Assembly: GCA_937920555.1 (NCBI GenBank)
Contig: CAKZTM010000037.1
Location: 1-64,000, forward strand
DNA from: an uncultured Paracoccaceae bacterium
GTDB taxonomy: Bacteria > Pseudomonadota > Alphaproteobacteria > Rhodobacterales > Rhodobacteraceae
Direction: 5' to 3'
DNA length: 64,000 nt
Of this stretch, positions 44,991 through 54,337 are shown piece by piece. Under the pieces are notes generated by a model. It was not told the DNA's origin, made no database searches, and saw nothing but the letters and a program-made list of their open reading frames with translations. The position numbers and the translations under genes are program-made. Within the stretch, counting starts at the first letter, position 1. Each line of letters opens with the position of its first letter.

Positions 44991-46742
44991 ATGGCGACAT
45001 TTTTGGGTGTAGAGGCTTCATTGACCGGCCGCCGTTGGGTCGGTCCAGACGGCGCGCAGGATCGGGCCGCACTTGGCCTCTCGCAGCAGGCCAATATAGC
45101 ACCTCTTCTGGCGGCAGTTTTGGCCCGTCTCGGCGTCGAGGCGGAAGAGGTCGCAAGCTATCTGACCCCCACATTGCGCGAACTGATGCCCGATCCCTCG
45201 ACGCTTTTGGACATGGACCGGGCCGCATCGATTTTCTGGGATGCGGTGAAGGCCAAGAAGAAAATAGCGATATTTGCCGATTATGATGTGGATGGCGGTG
45301 CGTCAGCCGCCCTGTTGATCTCATGGCTCGGCTCATTGGGCTTGAACGCGACGCTTTATGTGCCGGACCGGATTGATGAGGGATACGGGCCCAACGATGC
45401 GGCGATGACCGCTCTGGGTGCAGCGCATGATCTGGTGGTTTGCGTGGATTGCGGCACCCTGTCTCACGAGCCGATCAAAGCGGCCAATGATGCAGGTGCG
45501 ACCGTGATCGTTCTGGATCACCATCTGGGCGGAGAAACCTTGCCACCTGCAGCCGCTGTGGTGAACCCAAATCGTCAGGACGAGGACACGCCGCTCACCT
45601 ATCTCTGCGCCGCCGGTGTCGTTTTTATGATGTTGGTGGCAGTGAACCGTATGATGCGCCACGAGGGGCAAACCGGCCCGGACCTGACCGCCCTTCTTGA
45701 TCTCGTCGCCTTGGCCACGGTGGCTGATGTCGCTCCCCTGCAAGGGTTGAACCGCGCCTTTGTACGCCAAGGGCTGACCATCATGAGCAGACGGGCACGC
45801 GTCGGTCTGACCGCACTGGCGGATGTAGCCAAGGTCACGTCCGCACCCAGCACCTACCATCTGGGTTATCTTTTAGGGCCGCGCATTAATGCAGGCGGGC
45901 GTATCGGCAAGGCTGATCTTGGGGCGCGACTTTTGGCGACCACCTCCCCGCACGAGGCCGCAGCCCTCGCCGAGCAGTTGGATGGGTTGAACCGCGAGCG
46001 CCGTGACATAGAGGCCCGCGTCTTGGATGAGGCGATGATGCAGGCCCAAGAGCGCGGGTTTGACGCGCCATTGGTGTGGGCAGCGGCTCCGGGATGGCAT
46101 CCCGGCGTGGTCGGGATCGTCGCATCCCGGCTCAAAGACGCCTCCAACCGCCCGGCGATCGTGATCGGGCTCGATGGCGGTTTGGGCAAAGGCTCGGGCA
46201 GGTCCATCTCCGGTATTGATCTGGGCGCCGCTATTGCGACCGCCACGCGCGAAGGGCTGTTGGACAAAGGCGGCGGTCACAAGATGGCCGCAGGGCTGAC
46301 GGTCGCGGAGGCAAACTTGCACACCGCGATGGCACGCATTGCCGATCTGTTGGACAAACAGGGGGCCACCCAGTTGGGTCCGCGTGATCTGCGCATTGAC
46401 GGCGCACTTGATCCCCAAGGTGCCACGGTCGAGCTGATCAATGACCTAGAGACCGCAGGCCCGTTCGGCGCTGGCGCCTCAGGTCCAAGGGTAGCGTTTC
46501 CGGCTCAGACCATCGCATTTGCAAAACCGGTCGGGGATGGCCATCTGTCGCTCACATTGTCAGGGGCCGGTCAGCGCGTCAAAGCCATCGCTTTTGGCGC
46601 GTTCAAGACAGATCTGGGCCCAACGCTAGAACAGCACAAGGGCGCACCATTTCATTTGGCAGGACGGTTAGAGGTCGATGATTGGGGCGGCCAGCAAAAA
46701 CCCAAACTCTATTTGGAAGACGCAGCCCCCGTGACCGGATAA
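44991..46742 (+). CDS. recJ: Single-stranded-DNA-specific exonuclease RecJ
   Basis: 583 residues from ATG 44991, with AGGATGG upstream; a longer frame to 44916 is not supported. DHH-family phosphoesterase motifs: D97-Y-D99-V-D101-G (motif I), 'CVDCGT' (motif II), D176-H-H (motif III) and 'GPRINAGGRIGKADLG' and 'GGGHKMAAGLTV' (DHHA1). The C-terminal OB-fold (~460-583) ends 'PKLYLEDAAPV'. It degrades single-stranded DNA 5' to 3' in recombination and mismatch repair. Located after hom/glpX as in related genomes, here with the Popeye-like gene between. Confidence 0.94.
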   Translation: MATFLGVEASLTGRRWVGPDGAQDRAALGLSQQANIAPLLAAVLARLGVEAEEVASYLTPTLRELMPDPSTLLDMDRAASIFWDAVKAKKKIAIFADYDVDGGASAALLISWLGSLGLNATLYVPDRIDEGYGPNDAAMTALGAAHDLVVCVDCGTLSHEPIKAANDAGATVIVLDHHLGGETLPPAAAVVNPNRQDEDTPLTYLCAAGVVFMMLVAVNRMMRHEGQTGPDLTALLDLVALATVADVAPLQGLNRAFVRQGLTIMSRRARVGLTALADVAKVTSAPSTYHLGYLLGPRINAGGRIGKADLGARLLATTSPHEAAALAEQLDGLNRERRDIEARVLDEAMMQAQERGFDAPLVWAAAPGWHPGVVGIVASRLKDASNRPAIVIGLDGGLGKGSGRSISGIDLGAAIATATREGLLDKGGGHKMAAGLTVAEANLHTAMARIADLLDKQGATQLGPRDLRIDGALDPQGATVELINDLETAGPFGAGASGPRVAFPAQTIAFAKPVGDGHLSLTLSGAGQRVKAIAFGAFKTDLGPTLEQHKGAPFHLAGRLEVDDWGGQQKPKLYLEDAAPVTG

Positions 46743-47004
46743 CAGCGATGCTGGGCCACCGATCCCGCCCGACAAAAGTTTGCGGCTAATCGAGGGACGG
46801 GACCGATGGTTTAGTCTAAGCTCAAAAGCGGCGAAACGCTCTGCTTTCAAACCTTCCGCTCTACGCACACACCACGCAGAAACAGAACGGCATCTGAAGC
46901 ACACCCCTCGCAAGGTCTCTCAGCGCCAACGTCTTTCTCCTAAAAGGCGAGTTATAAAGCAAGGTATCAACTTCGATATGTGCAAATTTCACACACATAA
47001 AGTC

Positions 47005-47805
47005 TCAAAAATCAATCAATCCGTTGTATAACGCCATAGCCAACGCCTGTTCGCGGGTGGATGCACCTAGCTTCTGACGGGCGCTCAAAAGGTGCTTGCG
47101 AACCGTTACTTCCGCCAAACCGCAACGCTCTGCAATCCGGTCATTTTTTAACCCCAGAGCAAGGTAATGTAACAGCTCCCGCTCGCGCTCCGTCAGCACC
47201 GCTTTTCGCGGCCACATCACGCCAAAACTAATCTCATCGCGCGGCGTAGTGATCCGCGTCGCAAAAACATCTGCCAAAATCCGCGCCTTGGCGACCATCT
47301 CCGGCGTCTCAGAGGTATTGGAGTTTGCCATCAACCCAAATGTGACCAAGCGCCAGACCGACTGCGAGGGCCAGTTGAACGGAATACCGCGAAAGCGCCC
47401 GAAGCCAAACCGCCGCGCATCTTGGCGAAACCGCGTCAACTCGGGCTTATCAGACGGGCTGGCCGGCTCGTCACAATCCAAGACAAGATGGTCGTTGGAC
47501 TGCTTCATATGTTTGATCAGCGGATCGTGCTGGAAATAATCCCGCTCCAGATAAAGCTGCACCCAGGCTTCGCTCATGGTTGTGCGGACCCAAAGCGGAC
47601 TGTCATCATACTTAGAGACCGCAGCCATCGTCAGAACAGGGTAGCCGATTTGCGATGCCAGCCGAACGGCGGTCAACCAGTGGCTATCTTTCACATCATC
47701 GTCCAAGAACTGATCCTGCACGACAGAATAAAAATCTGTCAACTGTGCTAGGTCTCCCCCAGACATAGCCACCCCGTTGCCGCCCATTTTAGTTAAGTTC
47801 TCCAT
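47005..47805 (-). CDS. LuxR family regulator with autoinducer-binding domain (LuxR solo)
   Basis: 266 residues; later ATG codons 47787 and 47766 are possible starts. N-terminal autoinducer-binding domain (~25-170): 'SEAWVQLYLERDYFQHDPLI' holds the invariant Trp, Tyr, Asp and Pro of acyl-homoserine-lactone receptors, followed by 'FGFGRFRGIPF'. C-terminal GerE-type HTH (~200-260): 'LTERERELLHYLALGLKNDR' and 'GLAEVTVRKHLLSARQKL'. There is no luxI synthase in the window, so it is a solo that senses own or foreign signals. The ~200-base upstream gap and the 262-base downstream gap (46743-47004) contain no gene I can support. Confidence 0.9.
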   Translation of the reverse strand: MENLTKMGGNGVAMSGGDLAQLTDFYSVVQDQFLDDDVKDSHWLTAVRLASQIGYPVLTMAAVSKYDDSPLWVRTTMSEAWVQLYLERDYFQHDPLIKHMKQSNDHLVLDCDEPASPSDKPELTRFRQDARRFGFGRFRGIPFNWPSQSVWRLVTFGLMANSNTSETPEMVAKARILADVFATRITTPRDEISFGVMWPRKAVLTERERELLHYLALGLKNDRIAERCGLAEVTVRKHLLSARQKLGASTREQALAMALYNGLIDF

Positions 47806-48017
47806 TTAAACGCATTCTTTAGCGGAGATCTTTCACGTCAAACGCTAATTAATGGATAAAAGCTATCCGAATTCTTTAAGGCTCAATAGTATCGATATTG
47901 ATAGGGGTAGAGCCGGGGCAACCAAAAGTCGCGAAAAGGTTGTATTGATTAGAAAAATATCAAAACACCCCTTGCGCCGGGAAGGGGGGGTGAGTAAACA
48001 CCCTCACGGTCCGGTAT

Positions 48018-48093
48018 GCGCCCTTCGTCTAGTGGTCTAGGACGCCGCCCTTTCACGGCGGAAACACGGGTTCGAGTCCCGTAGGGCGTACCA
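48018..48093 (+). tRNA. tRNA-Glu (anticodon TTC)
   Basis: 76 bases including an encoded CCA. The acceptor stem pairs GCGCCCT with AGGGCGT (one G-T pair at the end). The anticodon arm is CCGCC-CTTTCAC-GGCGG, giving anticodon TTC. The T arm has ACGGG-TTCGAGT-CCCGT. The hairpins at about 47969-47990 just upstream may belong to its promoter region. No integrase lies next to it, so there is no sign of use as an attachment site. Confidence 0.97.
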
Positions 48094-48292
48094 CCGTATC
48101 TCACTGAAATTGCTGAAAAACTTTGGCTGCGCGGCCCCGCGCGCCGCAGCAGCTTGGGCATCCATCCCGCCAAATCTGACCGATGACACATCTCTTGGGC
48201 CCGCGCATCTAGATCGCGCGCCGCGCCTTAGAGTGAGCCGCCGGGCCGCCGATTGGAGCGAAAAATCCTTAAAAATATGGGGCAAGCAGCCA

Positions 48293-48697
48293 TTAGGCCG
48301 AGCCAAAACTCCGGGCGATCACAAATCCCAAATAAGCCGAAGTTGCCGTCAAAATAGTGCCCCAAACAACATCAGTGGCCACCATCTGCCATGACCAACC
48401 CTTCAGCGTGGCCATATTTGTCGCCTCATAGGTTCCGTAAGCCAGAAATCCCAAGATCGCACCATTGATCACCACCAACGAGGTTTGATCGGCCTTGATA
48501 CCGGGGAGAATCGCAAAATAGACAATCCCCGCCACGTAAAACAGATAGAACCCAAGGGCCACGCCCAGCTTGGTTTCATCGGCCAACAGCGGGCCTACAT
48601 TTCGCTCGAACAGCGGCAACATCATTGTACGCAAAGCCACGATATCAATCAGCAGAAAGGGAACCAAAGTCGCGATGTACAGTACCACGAAATTCAT
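48293..48697 (-). CDS. DUF2177 family membrane protein
   Basis: 134 residues with four membrane helices. Matches the DUF2177 pattern: 'LIDIVALRTMMLPLFERNVG', 'GFYLFYVAGIVYFAILPGI', 'GAILGFLAYGTYEATNMATL' and 'ATDVVWGTILTATSAYLGF'. No function is known for the family; it is widespread in proteobacteria. GGAGATC precedes the ATG. Divergent from the KefB/C-type antiporter, starts 90 bases apart. Confidence 0.85.
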   Translation of the reverse strand: MNFVVLYIATLVPFLLIDIVALRTMMLPLFERNVGPLLADETKLGVALGFYLFYVAGIVYFAILPGIKADQTSLVVINGAILGFLAYGTYEATNMATLKGWSWQMVATDVVWGTILTATSAYLGFVIARSFGSA

Positions 48698-48786
48698 ATT
48701 GATCTCCTCGATGTCACCAAAAAAGTAATTTTAGATTTAGTCTGGTCTTGTTCATGTTACGATGATTGTGGCCAAGAGGATCACCC

Positions 48787-50664
48787 ATGAGCAACATCAT
48801 TCTGATTGAGGCACTCATTTATCTGCTCGCTGCGGTCATCGCCGTGCCTGTTGCCAAGCGTTTGGGCCTTGGATCGGTGTTGGGGTATCTGGTGGCCGGT
48901 ATCGTGATATCGCCTCTTTTAAGCTACATCGGCTCTGACACGAACAACCTTTTGCACTTCGCTGAGTTCGGCGTGGTGATGATGCTGTTTTTGATCGGTC
49001 TTGAGTTGGAGCCGCACAAACTCTGGCAAATGCGCCACCGCCTGATGGGACTGGGCGGGCTGCAAATCTTGGGCTCGACGGCTGCATTCGCCATTATCTT
49101 GCGCCTGATCGGGTTTGAATGGCCGACCGCGATTGCAATCGGTCTGGTTCTGGCCCCCTCCTCGACGGCAATTGTACTTCAAACCCTGACCGAAAAGTCA
49201 CTGCTGCGCACTGATGGCGGACGCGGCGCCTTTTCAATCCTGCTGTTTCAAGACATCGCCATCATCCCGATCCTTGCCATCCTTCCACTCTTGGCAATCC
49301 CCGAATTTGCCAGCACAGGCGGCGAACATGGACACGGGATCAACACCAACCTGCTCACCGGCCTGCCCGCATGGCTGCAAGCGGTGCTGACCTTAGGCGC
49401 CATTGGCTTGGTGTTTGTGGTTGGCCAATACCTGACCCGACCGGTCTTCCGCTTCATTGCCAAAGCTGGCATCCGCGAGATTTTTACCGCCGCCGCCCTC
49501 ACCCTTGTAATCGGCATTGCCGTGCTCATGGGACTGGTGGGCCTGTCGGCGGCCCTTGGAACGTTCATCGCGGGCGTGGTTTTGGCCACATCTGAATACC
49601 GCCACGAGCTGGAAGCCAATATAGAGCCCTTCAAGGGCCTGCTTCTGGGGCTGTTTTTCATCACCGTTGGCGCAGGCATCGATTTTGGCGTGCTGGCCCA
49701 AGCCCCCCTGATGATCCTTGGCTTTACCATTGGCATTCTGGCCATCAAGGCCGCGATCATCTGGGCGCTGGCCTCTACGTTCAAAATCAAAGGCCAACAC
49801 CGCTGGTTGATGGCTCTTGGTCTGGCACAAGCCGGTGAGTTCGCCTTTGTGCTGTTGAGCCTTGCCGGACCGGCCCATGTGCTGCCGCCGGATATCATCA
49901 AAACCCTCAACCTCGTCGTCGCCCTGACCATGGTGCTGACACCGATCCTGTTCATCGCCTTTGACAAATTGATCGTGGACCGGCGCCTCGAAGACGAAAA
50001 GCGCGAGGCCGACGAGATTGACGAAGAAGGCGATGTGATTATCGCGGGCCAAGGCCGGTTTGGGCAGGTGGTCAACCGGCTGCTCCTGTCGCAAAATATC
50101 AAAGCTGTGGTTCTCGATCACGAAAGCACCCAAATCGAGCGTCTGCGCCCGTTTGGCATCAAAGCCTTCTTTGGCGACCCGACCCGAATTGATCTGCTGC
50201 ATGCGGCCGGCATCATGAACGCCAAAGCGCTCGTGGTGGCGATTGATCAACCCGACCAAGCGATCAAACTGGTAGAGATCGCGCGCAGCGCCCGCCCCGA
50301 CATCCACATTATCGCCCGGGCCAATGACCGGTTTAACGTCTACGAGCTCTACCGTGCGGGCGCCGATGACATCGTAAGGGAAATGTTTGACAGCTCGATC
50401 CGGGCCGGACGCTACACGCTGCAAGCCCTTGGTATGACTGAATTTCGCGCAACGCGCGTGGCGCAACGCTTTGTCGAACATGACCGCGATGCACTGGCGA
50501 AACTGGCCACGGTTTGGGATCCTGAACGCCCCCCCTCATCGAACCCAAAATATATCGAAATGGCCAAACAGCTAAACTCCGATGTGGGCCGCGCCATGGA
50601 GGGCCTGAATGTTGAGATGGACGAGGAGGAAGGCCGGGAAAACGACCCCCAGCCCAGCCCGTAA
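48787..50664 (+). CDS. Monovalent cation:proton antiporter-2 (KefB/KefC-like) with TrkA-N domain
   Basis: 625 residues from ATG 48787, after AAGAGGA. Twelve or so membrane helices in a CPA2 exchanger domain (~5-385), including 'EFGVVMMLFLIGLELEP' and 'VLAPSSTAIVLQTL' and 'LFFITVGAGIDFGVL'. A cytoplasmic TrkA-N (RCK) domain follows (~418-535) with the GxGxxG motif in 'VIIAGQGRFGQVVNRLL'. KefC-type systems exchange K+ for H+ and can be gated by glutathione adducts; no kefF/kefG partner is present, so gating is uncertain. The acidic C-terminus (~590-625) is typical of this subgroup. Confidence 0.92.
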   Translation: MSNIILIEALIYLLAAVIAVPVAKRLGLGSVLGYLVAGIVISPLLSYIGSDTNNLLHFAEFGVVMMLFLIGLELEPHKLWQMRHRLMGLGGLQILGSTAAFAIILRLIGFEWPTAIAIGLVLAPSSTAIVLQTLTEKSLLRTDGGRGAFSILLFQDIAIIPILAILPLLAIPEFASTGGEHGHGINTNLLTGLPAWLQAVLTLGAIGLVFVVGQYLTRPVFRFIAKAGIREIFTAAALTLVIGIAVLMGLVGLSAALGTFIAGVVLATSEYRHELEANIEPFKGLLLGLFFITVGAGIDFGVLAQAPLMILGFTIGILAIKAAIIWALASTFKIKGQHRWLMALGLAQAGEFAFVLLSLAGPAHVLPPDIIKTLNLVVALTMVLTPILFIAFDKLIVDRRLEDEKREADEIDEEGDVIIAGQGRFGQVVNRLLLSQNIKAVVLDHESTQIERLRPFGIKAFFGDPTRIDLLHAAGIMNAKALVVAIDQPDQAIKLVEIARSARPDIHIIARANDRFNVYELYRAGADDIVREMFDSSIRAGRYTLQALGMTEFRATRVAQRFVEHDRDALAKLATVWDPERPPSSNPKYIEMAKQLNSDVGRAMEGLNVEMDEEEGRENDPQPSP

Positions 50665-50667
50665 CCG

Positions 50668-51594
50668 TCAGGCCGCCGGTGGGCAGCACACGACCTCGAT
50701 CAGCCCATTAGACAAATCAGTGTTAATGCGAACGTCCAAAAGCCGATTGCCAAGGGCAAGTTTCGGCGCGACCAGCGGATTGTCCAAGAGCGCGCGCGCC
50801 ACTGAGGCCTCGATCGCGGTTTTTCTGCAATCAAACACCAGCGGCAGAACCCTGTTGAGCGTCCGCGCCACGGCGGATGAGTTCCCCAGACTGAGAATAT
50901 CCTCGGTCAAAGAAAAATCCACATCGCTGTCCACATCCAAAGTGACGTCCAGCACATCGCGCGCACCGTCACGAAAAACGCCAAAACTCATGTCAACTTT
51001 CAGGTCCAGATCACCGTTGAAAAAATTGTTAATGACCAACTCCAACGGAAACGCGTATCTGATCCGCTGACTGCTCCAATCGGAACTGGGCTGGGCCCCG
51101 CTGCGCAACCGGATCGCGGCGGTCGAAGACACAAAACTGGTGAATTGCGCAAAGACCAGCGGATCAAAGATAGTCTGGGACAGCGCCACCACCTCGCAAT
51201 TGCTCTCATCAAGATCGACGGTTTTGGAAGTGCCCAGAACCACAAACCCGCCGCCGCTCCTGCGTTTGCCTTGAATGTGGATCGTAGAGCGACGCACAAA
51301 ACTCACATCTGCCGTACCTTCAAGCCCGATATCATTGGCCCCGATCCCGCCAGTGCCGATCAAGCGCCACTCAAAATCATCCGCATCCACGCTATTGTCG
51401 GTCTGCACGATCCGCCACGCGACACGGGCGGGCACAAACGGCTCGGGGTTGGTCGGCGCGATCTCAAACATCTCAAGGCGGAAAAAATCGCTCAGCGGTG
51501 AGATTTGCGGCGGATCATTGGGAAACTCAAAGAGATCACCTTGGTTGAAATCTGTGGTAATGCCATTTGGTCCATTATTGATAGAAATACGCAT
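50668..51594 (-). CDS. Hypothetical protein, unknown family
   Basis: 308 residues from ATG 51594, with AAGGGAG upstream; an in-frame extension to 51651 has a hydrophobic stretch (GIAGSIIGIV) that is not a convincing signal peptide. Beta-rich, acidic and soluble, no repeats recognised. Notable: an early 'NNGPNGITTDFNQGDLFEF', a middle Asp-rich stretch (DVTLDVDSDVDFSLTEDIL) and a C-terminal Cys-Cys (EVVCCPPAA). The N-terminus hints at a hemocyanin- or tail-fibre-like beta-sandwich but I would not name a family. Convergent with the antiporter (3 bases apart), divergent from the ABC transporter. Confidence 0.6.
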   Translation of the reverse strand: MRISINNGPNGITTDFNQGDLFEFPNDPPQISPLSDFFRLEMFEIAPTNPEPFVPARVAWRIVQTDNSVDADDFEWRLIGTGGIGANDIGLEGTADVSFVRRSTIHIQGKRRSGGGFVVLGTSKTVDLDESNCEVVALSQTIFDPLVFAQFTSFVSSTAAIRLRSGAQPSSDWSSQRIRYAFPLELVINNFFNGDLDLKVDMSFGVFRDGARDVLDVTLDVDSDVDFSLTEDILSLGNSSAVARTLNRVLPLVFDCRKTAIEASVARALLDNPLVAPKLALGNRLLDVRINTDLSNGLIEVVCCPPAA

Positions 51595-51805
51595 CTCGGC
51601 GGCTCCCTTTTGGGTTACAATCCCAATGATGCTGCCTGCAATCCCGACCAATAGAAGTGCAATTTCGCACGGGGTTGCGTTTTGAGCCTCAAAATACGCC
51701 CATTTTCTGCTGCCAAATCATGGCAACAGAGCCCACTTCCCGCTGGCAACGCCCCAGCCTACGCGGTAGAGCGTGCAAACCGGAAATTCAAATGGATGAA
51801 CGCCC

Positions 51806-52735
51806 GTGACCGCTATTGTATCCGTCAAAAATCTTACCAAAATCTATGAGGGCGGCTTTACGGCCCTCAACGACGTGTCGCTGGACATTGAGCAGGGTGA
51901 AATATTGGCGCTACTTGGCCCCAATGGCGCGGGGAAAACCACGCTGATCTCGGCCATTTGCGGCCTTGTGTCGCCCACATCGGGCACAATCACCGTGGGC
52001 GGCCACGACATTATCTCGGAATTTCGCGCCGCACGCTCCCTGATCGGACTGGTCCCGCAAGAGATCACCATCGAGCCCTTCGAGACCGTGATCAACACCA
52101 CCAAACTGTCTCGTGGTCTGTTCGGAATGAAGCGTGATGACGCTCATATCGAAGAAACCCTGCGCGCCCTGTCGCTTTGGGACAAACGCAAAAGCCGCAA
52201 CGTGGAGCTGTCGGGCGGCATGAAACGCCGGGTGCTGATCGCCAAAGCCCTGTCCCACGAGCCGCGCGTGCTGTTTCTGGACGAGCCCACCGCCGGTGTG
52301 GATGTGGAGTTGCGCCGGGACATGTGGAACTTGGTGCGACGGCTGCGCGATGACGGCGTGACCATTATCCTGACCACACATTACATCGAGGAAGCCGAAG
52401 AGATTGCCGACCGCGTGGGCGTCATCAACAAAGGCGAAATCCTGCTGGTCGAGGACAAAACCAGCCTGATGTCCAAACTGGGCAAGAAGCAACTGACCAT
52501 CGATCTGCAGCAACCGGTCGAGGCGATCCCGCAATCTCTGTCCAGCTATCCGCTCACGCTGGGACCAGAGGGCAAATCGCTGATCTACGGCTACGACACC
52601 TCCGCTGAGCGTACCGGGATCACCAAATTGCTCAACGATCTGGCCGCCGCCGGTATGACCATGTCGGATATGTCGACCTCGCAATCCTCGCTGGAGGACA
52701 TCTTCGTTGATCTCGTGAAGGAGGACGCCCCATGA
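51806..52735 (+). CDS. ABC transporter ATP-binding protein (ABC-2 type, YadG-like)
   Basis: 309 residues from GTG 51806. Walker A 'GPNGAGKTT', Q-loop '[14 protein letters not shown]', signature 'LSGGMKRRV', Walker B '[10 protein letters not shown]' and the H-loop 'TTHYIEEAE' are all intact. The C-terminal ~70 residues are the extra domain of the DrrA/YadG subclass. It powers the permease encoded next (overlap of four bases). Such pairs export drugs, lipids or polysaccharides, or remodel lipids; the substrate is not evident. Confidence 0.93.
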   Translation: MTAIVSVKNLTKIYEGGFTALNDVSLDIEQGEILALLGPNGAGKTTLISAICGLVSPTSGTITVGGHDIISEFRAARSLIGLVPQEITIEPFETVINTTKLSRGLFGMKRDDAHIEETLRALSLWDKRKSRNVELSGGMKRRVLIAKALSHEPRVLFLDEPTAGVDVELRRDMWNLVRRLRDDGVTIILTTHYIEEAEEIADRVGVINKGEILLVEDKTSLMSKLGKKQLTIDLQQPVEAIPQSLSSYPLTLGPEGKSLIYGYDTSAERTGITKLLNDLAAAGMTMSDMSTSQSSLEDIFVDLVKEDAP

Positions 52736-53493
52736 ACTGGTACGCCATCGCCGCCATCTACAAATTCGAGATGGCCCGCACCTTCCGCACATTGGCCCAG
52801 TCGGTGGCCTCACCGGTTCTCTCCACCATCCTCTATTTTGTGGTATTCGGCTCAGCCATTGGCAGCCGCATTGACGATATCGAAGGTGTGCAATACGGCG
52901 CATTCATCGTACCCGGCCTGATCATGCTGACCTTGCTCACGCAATCGGTCTCCAATGCCAGCTTCGGCATTTACTTTCCCAAATTCATCGGCACCATTTA
53001 TGAGCTGCTCTCCGCCCCCATCAGCTTTATCGACATTGTCGTGGGCTTCGTGGGCGCTGCGGCCACCAAGGCGGTGATGATCGCGCTCATTATCCTTGCC
53101 ACCTCCACCTTCTTTGTGGACCTGCAAATCGCCCATCCGGTGTGGATGTTTGCGTTTTTGTTCCTGACCGCCATCACCTTCTCGCTGTTTGGCTTCATCA
53201 TCGGCATTTGGGCAAAGAACTTCGAACAACTCCAACTGATCCCGCTCCTCGTCATAACACCTCTGGTGTTCCTCGGAGGCTCCTTTTACTCGATCTCCAT
53301 GCTGCCACCGGCATGGCAAACCGTATCGCTGTTCAACCCCGTGCTCTATCTGGTTTCCGGCTTTCGCTGGTCATTCTTTGAGGTCGCCGACGTCTCCGTG
53401 GGTATCTCGTTGGCAATGGTCTGCGTCTTTCTCGCCCTGTGCCTGACAGCCATCTGGTGGATCTTCAAAACTGGCTACCGGATTAAAAACTGA
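52732..53493 (+). CDS. ABC-2 type permease (YadH-like)
   Basis: 253 residues with six membrane helices in the ABC-2 arrangement: '[15 protein letters not shown]' after helix 1, the long central '[20 protein letters not shown]', '[19 protein letters not shown]' and '[18 protein letters not shown]' near the C-terminus. These are the standard conserved motifs. Its ATG overlaps the ATPase stop. The stop codon is followed at once by the TSUP gene, whose possible CTG start would overlap it, so the three genes likely form one transcript. Confidence 0.92.
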   Translation: MNWYAIAAIYKFEMARTFRTLAQSVASPVLSTILYFVVFGSAIGSRIDDIEGVQYGAFIVPGLIMLTLLTQSVSNASFGIYFPKFIGTIYELLSAPISFIDIVVGFVGAAATKAVMIALIILATSTFFVDLQIAHPVWMFAFLFLTAITFSLFGFIIGIWAKNFEQLQLIPLLVITPLVFLGGSFYSISMLPPAWQTVSLFNPVLYLVSGFRWSFFEVADVSVGISLAMVCVFLALCLTAIWWIFKTGYRIKN

Positions 53494-53516
53494 CCGATAT
53501 CTCGCAATTTCTGCCC

Positions 53517-54242
53517 GTGGCCGCGCTGGCCGCGTTTTGTGTGGGCCTGTCCAAAGGCGGGCTGCCTGCGGTAGGCAGCATCGCCGTCCCACTGATGGCG
53601 CTCTATATCAACCCGCTGACAGCGGCGGCACTATTGTTGCCCATCTACCTGATCAGCGACGGGTTTGGGCTGTGGCTCTACCGACATAATTTCTCCGCTC
53701 GCAACCTGATCATCTTGATCCCCGCGGGCCTGTTTGGGGTCTTCATAGGCTATCTGGTGGCCCCCCATGTGTCCGTGCCGATCATCAATCTGGGCGTGGC
53801 ACTGATTGGCATCTGGTATTGCTTGCGGGCATGGCTGGGCGGCGCCACAGCCAATCAAACACGCCCCGCAGATGTGCCCAGAGGCGTGCTTTGGGGGACG
53901 ATTGCGGGCATCACCAGCTTCATCTCACATGCCGGAGCCCCTCCCTACCAAATGTACGTATTGCCGCAAAAACTGCCCAAACTGGTCTTTGCAGGCACCT
54001 CGACCATCACCTTTGCGGCAATCAACTTGGCCAAACTGCCCCCCTATCTGGCCCTCAACCAATTCCCCCAATTCCAAACCATCCCCACAGCCATTTTGAT
54101 CGCAGCGGCGGTGGCCGGGGCCTTTGCTGGCGCAAAAGTGACCAAAATTGTGTCCGAGAAAGCGTTTTTCATGGCCGTGCAAATCACCCTGTTTTTCATC
54201 TCTCTAAGGCTTATTTGGAAGGCTCTGGCCGATCTAATCTGA
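53517..54242 (+). CDS. TSUP family (TauE/SafE) permease
   Basis: 241 residues from GTG 53517; in-frame coding is open back to a possible CTG at 53490 that overlaps the permease TGA and would add MTDISQFLP, close to the usual family start. About seven to eight membrane helices; the N-terminal 'FCVGLSKGGLPAVGSIAVPLM' and the second repeat 'ITSFISHAGAPPYQMYVLPQ' are typical TSUP signatures. Members export sulfite or sulfonates, or take up sulfate and organic acids. The next gene, 95 bases on, is dmdA; MMPA demethiolation yields sulfite downstream, so sulfite export is a plausible but unproven role. Confidence 0.85.
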   Translation: MAALAAFCVGLSKGGLPAVGSIAVPLMALYINPLTAAALLLPIYLISDGFGLWLYRHNFSARNLIILIPAGLFGVFIGYLVAPHVSVPIINLGVALIGIWYCLRAWLGGATANQTRPADVPRGVLWGTIAGITSFISHAGAPPYQMYVLPQKLPKLVFAGTSTITFAAINLAKLPPYLALNQFPQFQTIPTAILIAAAVAGAFAGAKVTKIVSEKAFFMAVQITLFFISLRLIWKALADLI

Positions 54243-54337
54243 CGCCAATGTCGCACATGGGACAGTTCCGCGTCGCAAATACGACCTCCTGACTGCGTTG
54301 GACCTGCTAGGGGTGCGATAACGCGAAGGAGTTTATC

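Noticed and set aside
46780-47031. 83-codon + strand frame between recJ and the LuxR gene
   Set aside because: No ribosome site, basic and low-complexity, overlaps the end of the LuxR gene.
48018-48300. tRNA-Glu as a genomic island attachment site
   Set aside because: No integrase and no repeated tRNA 3' end was found downstream; neighbours are ordinary chromosomal genes.
49393-50481. 362-codon minus-strand frame inside the KefB/C gene
   Set aside because: Antisense to an intact antiporter; low-complexity His/Asp/Gln-rich translation typical of shadow frames.
51911-52903. 330-codon minus-strand frame across the ABC ATPase and permease genes
   Set aside because: Covers two well-supported coupled genes on the other strand; His/Gln/Gly-rich translation without any domain.
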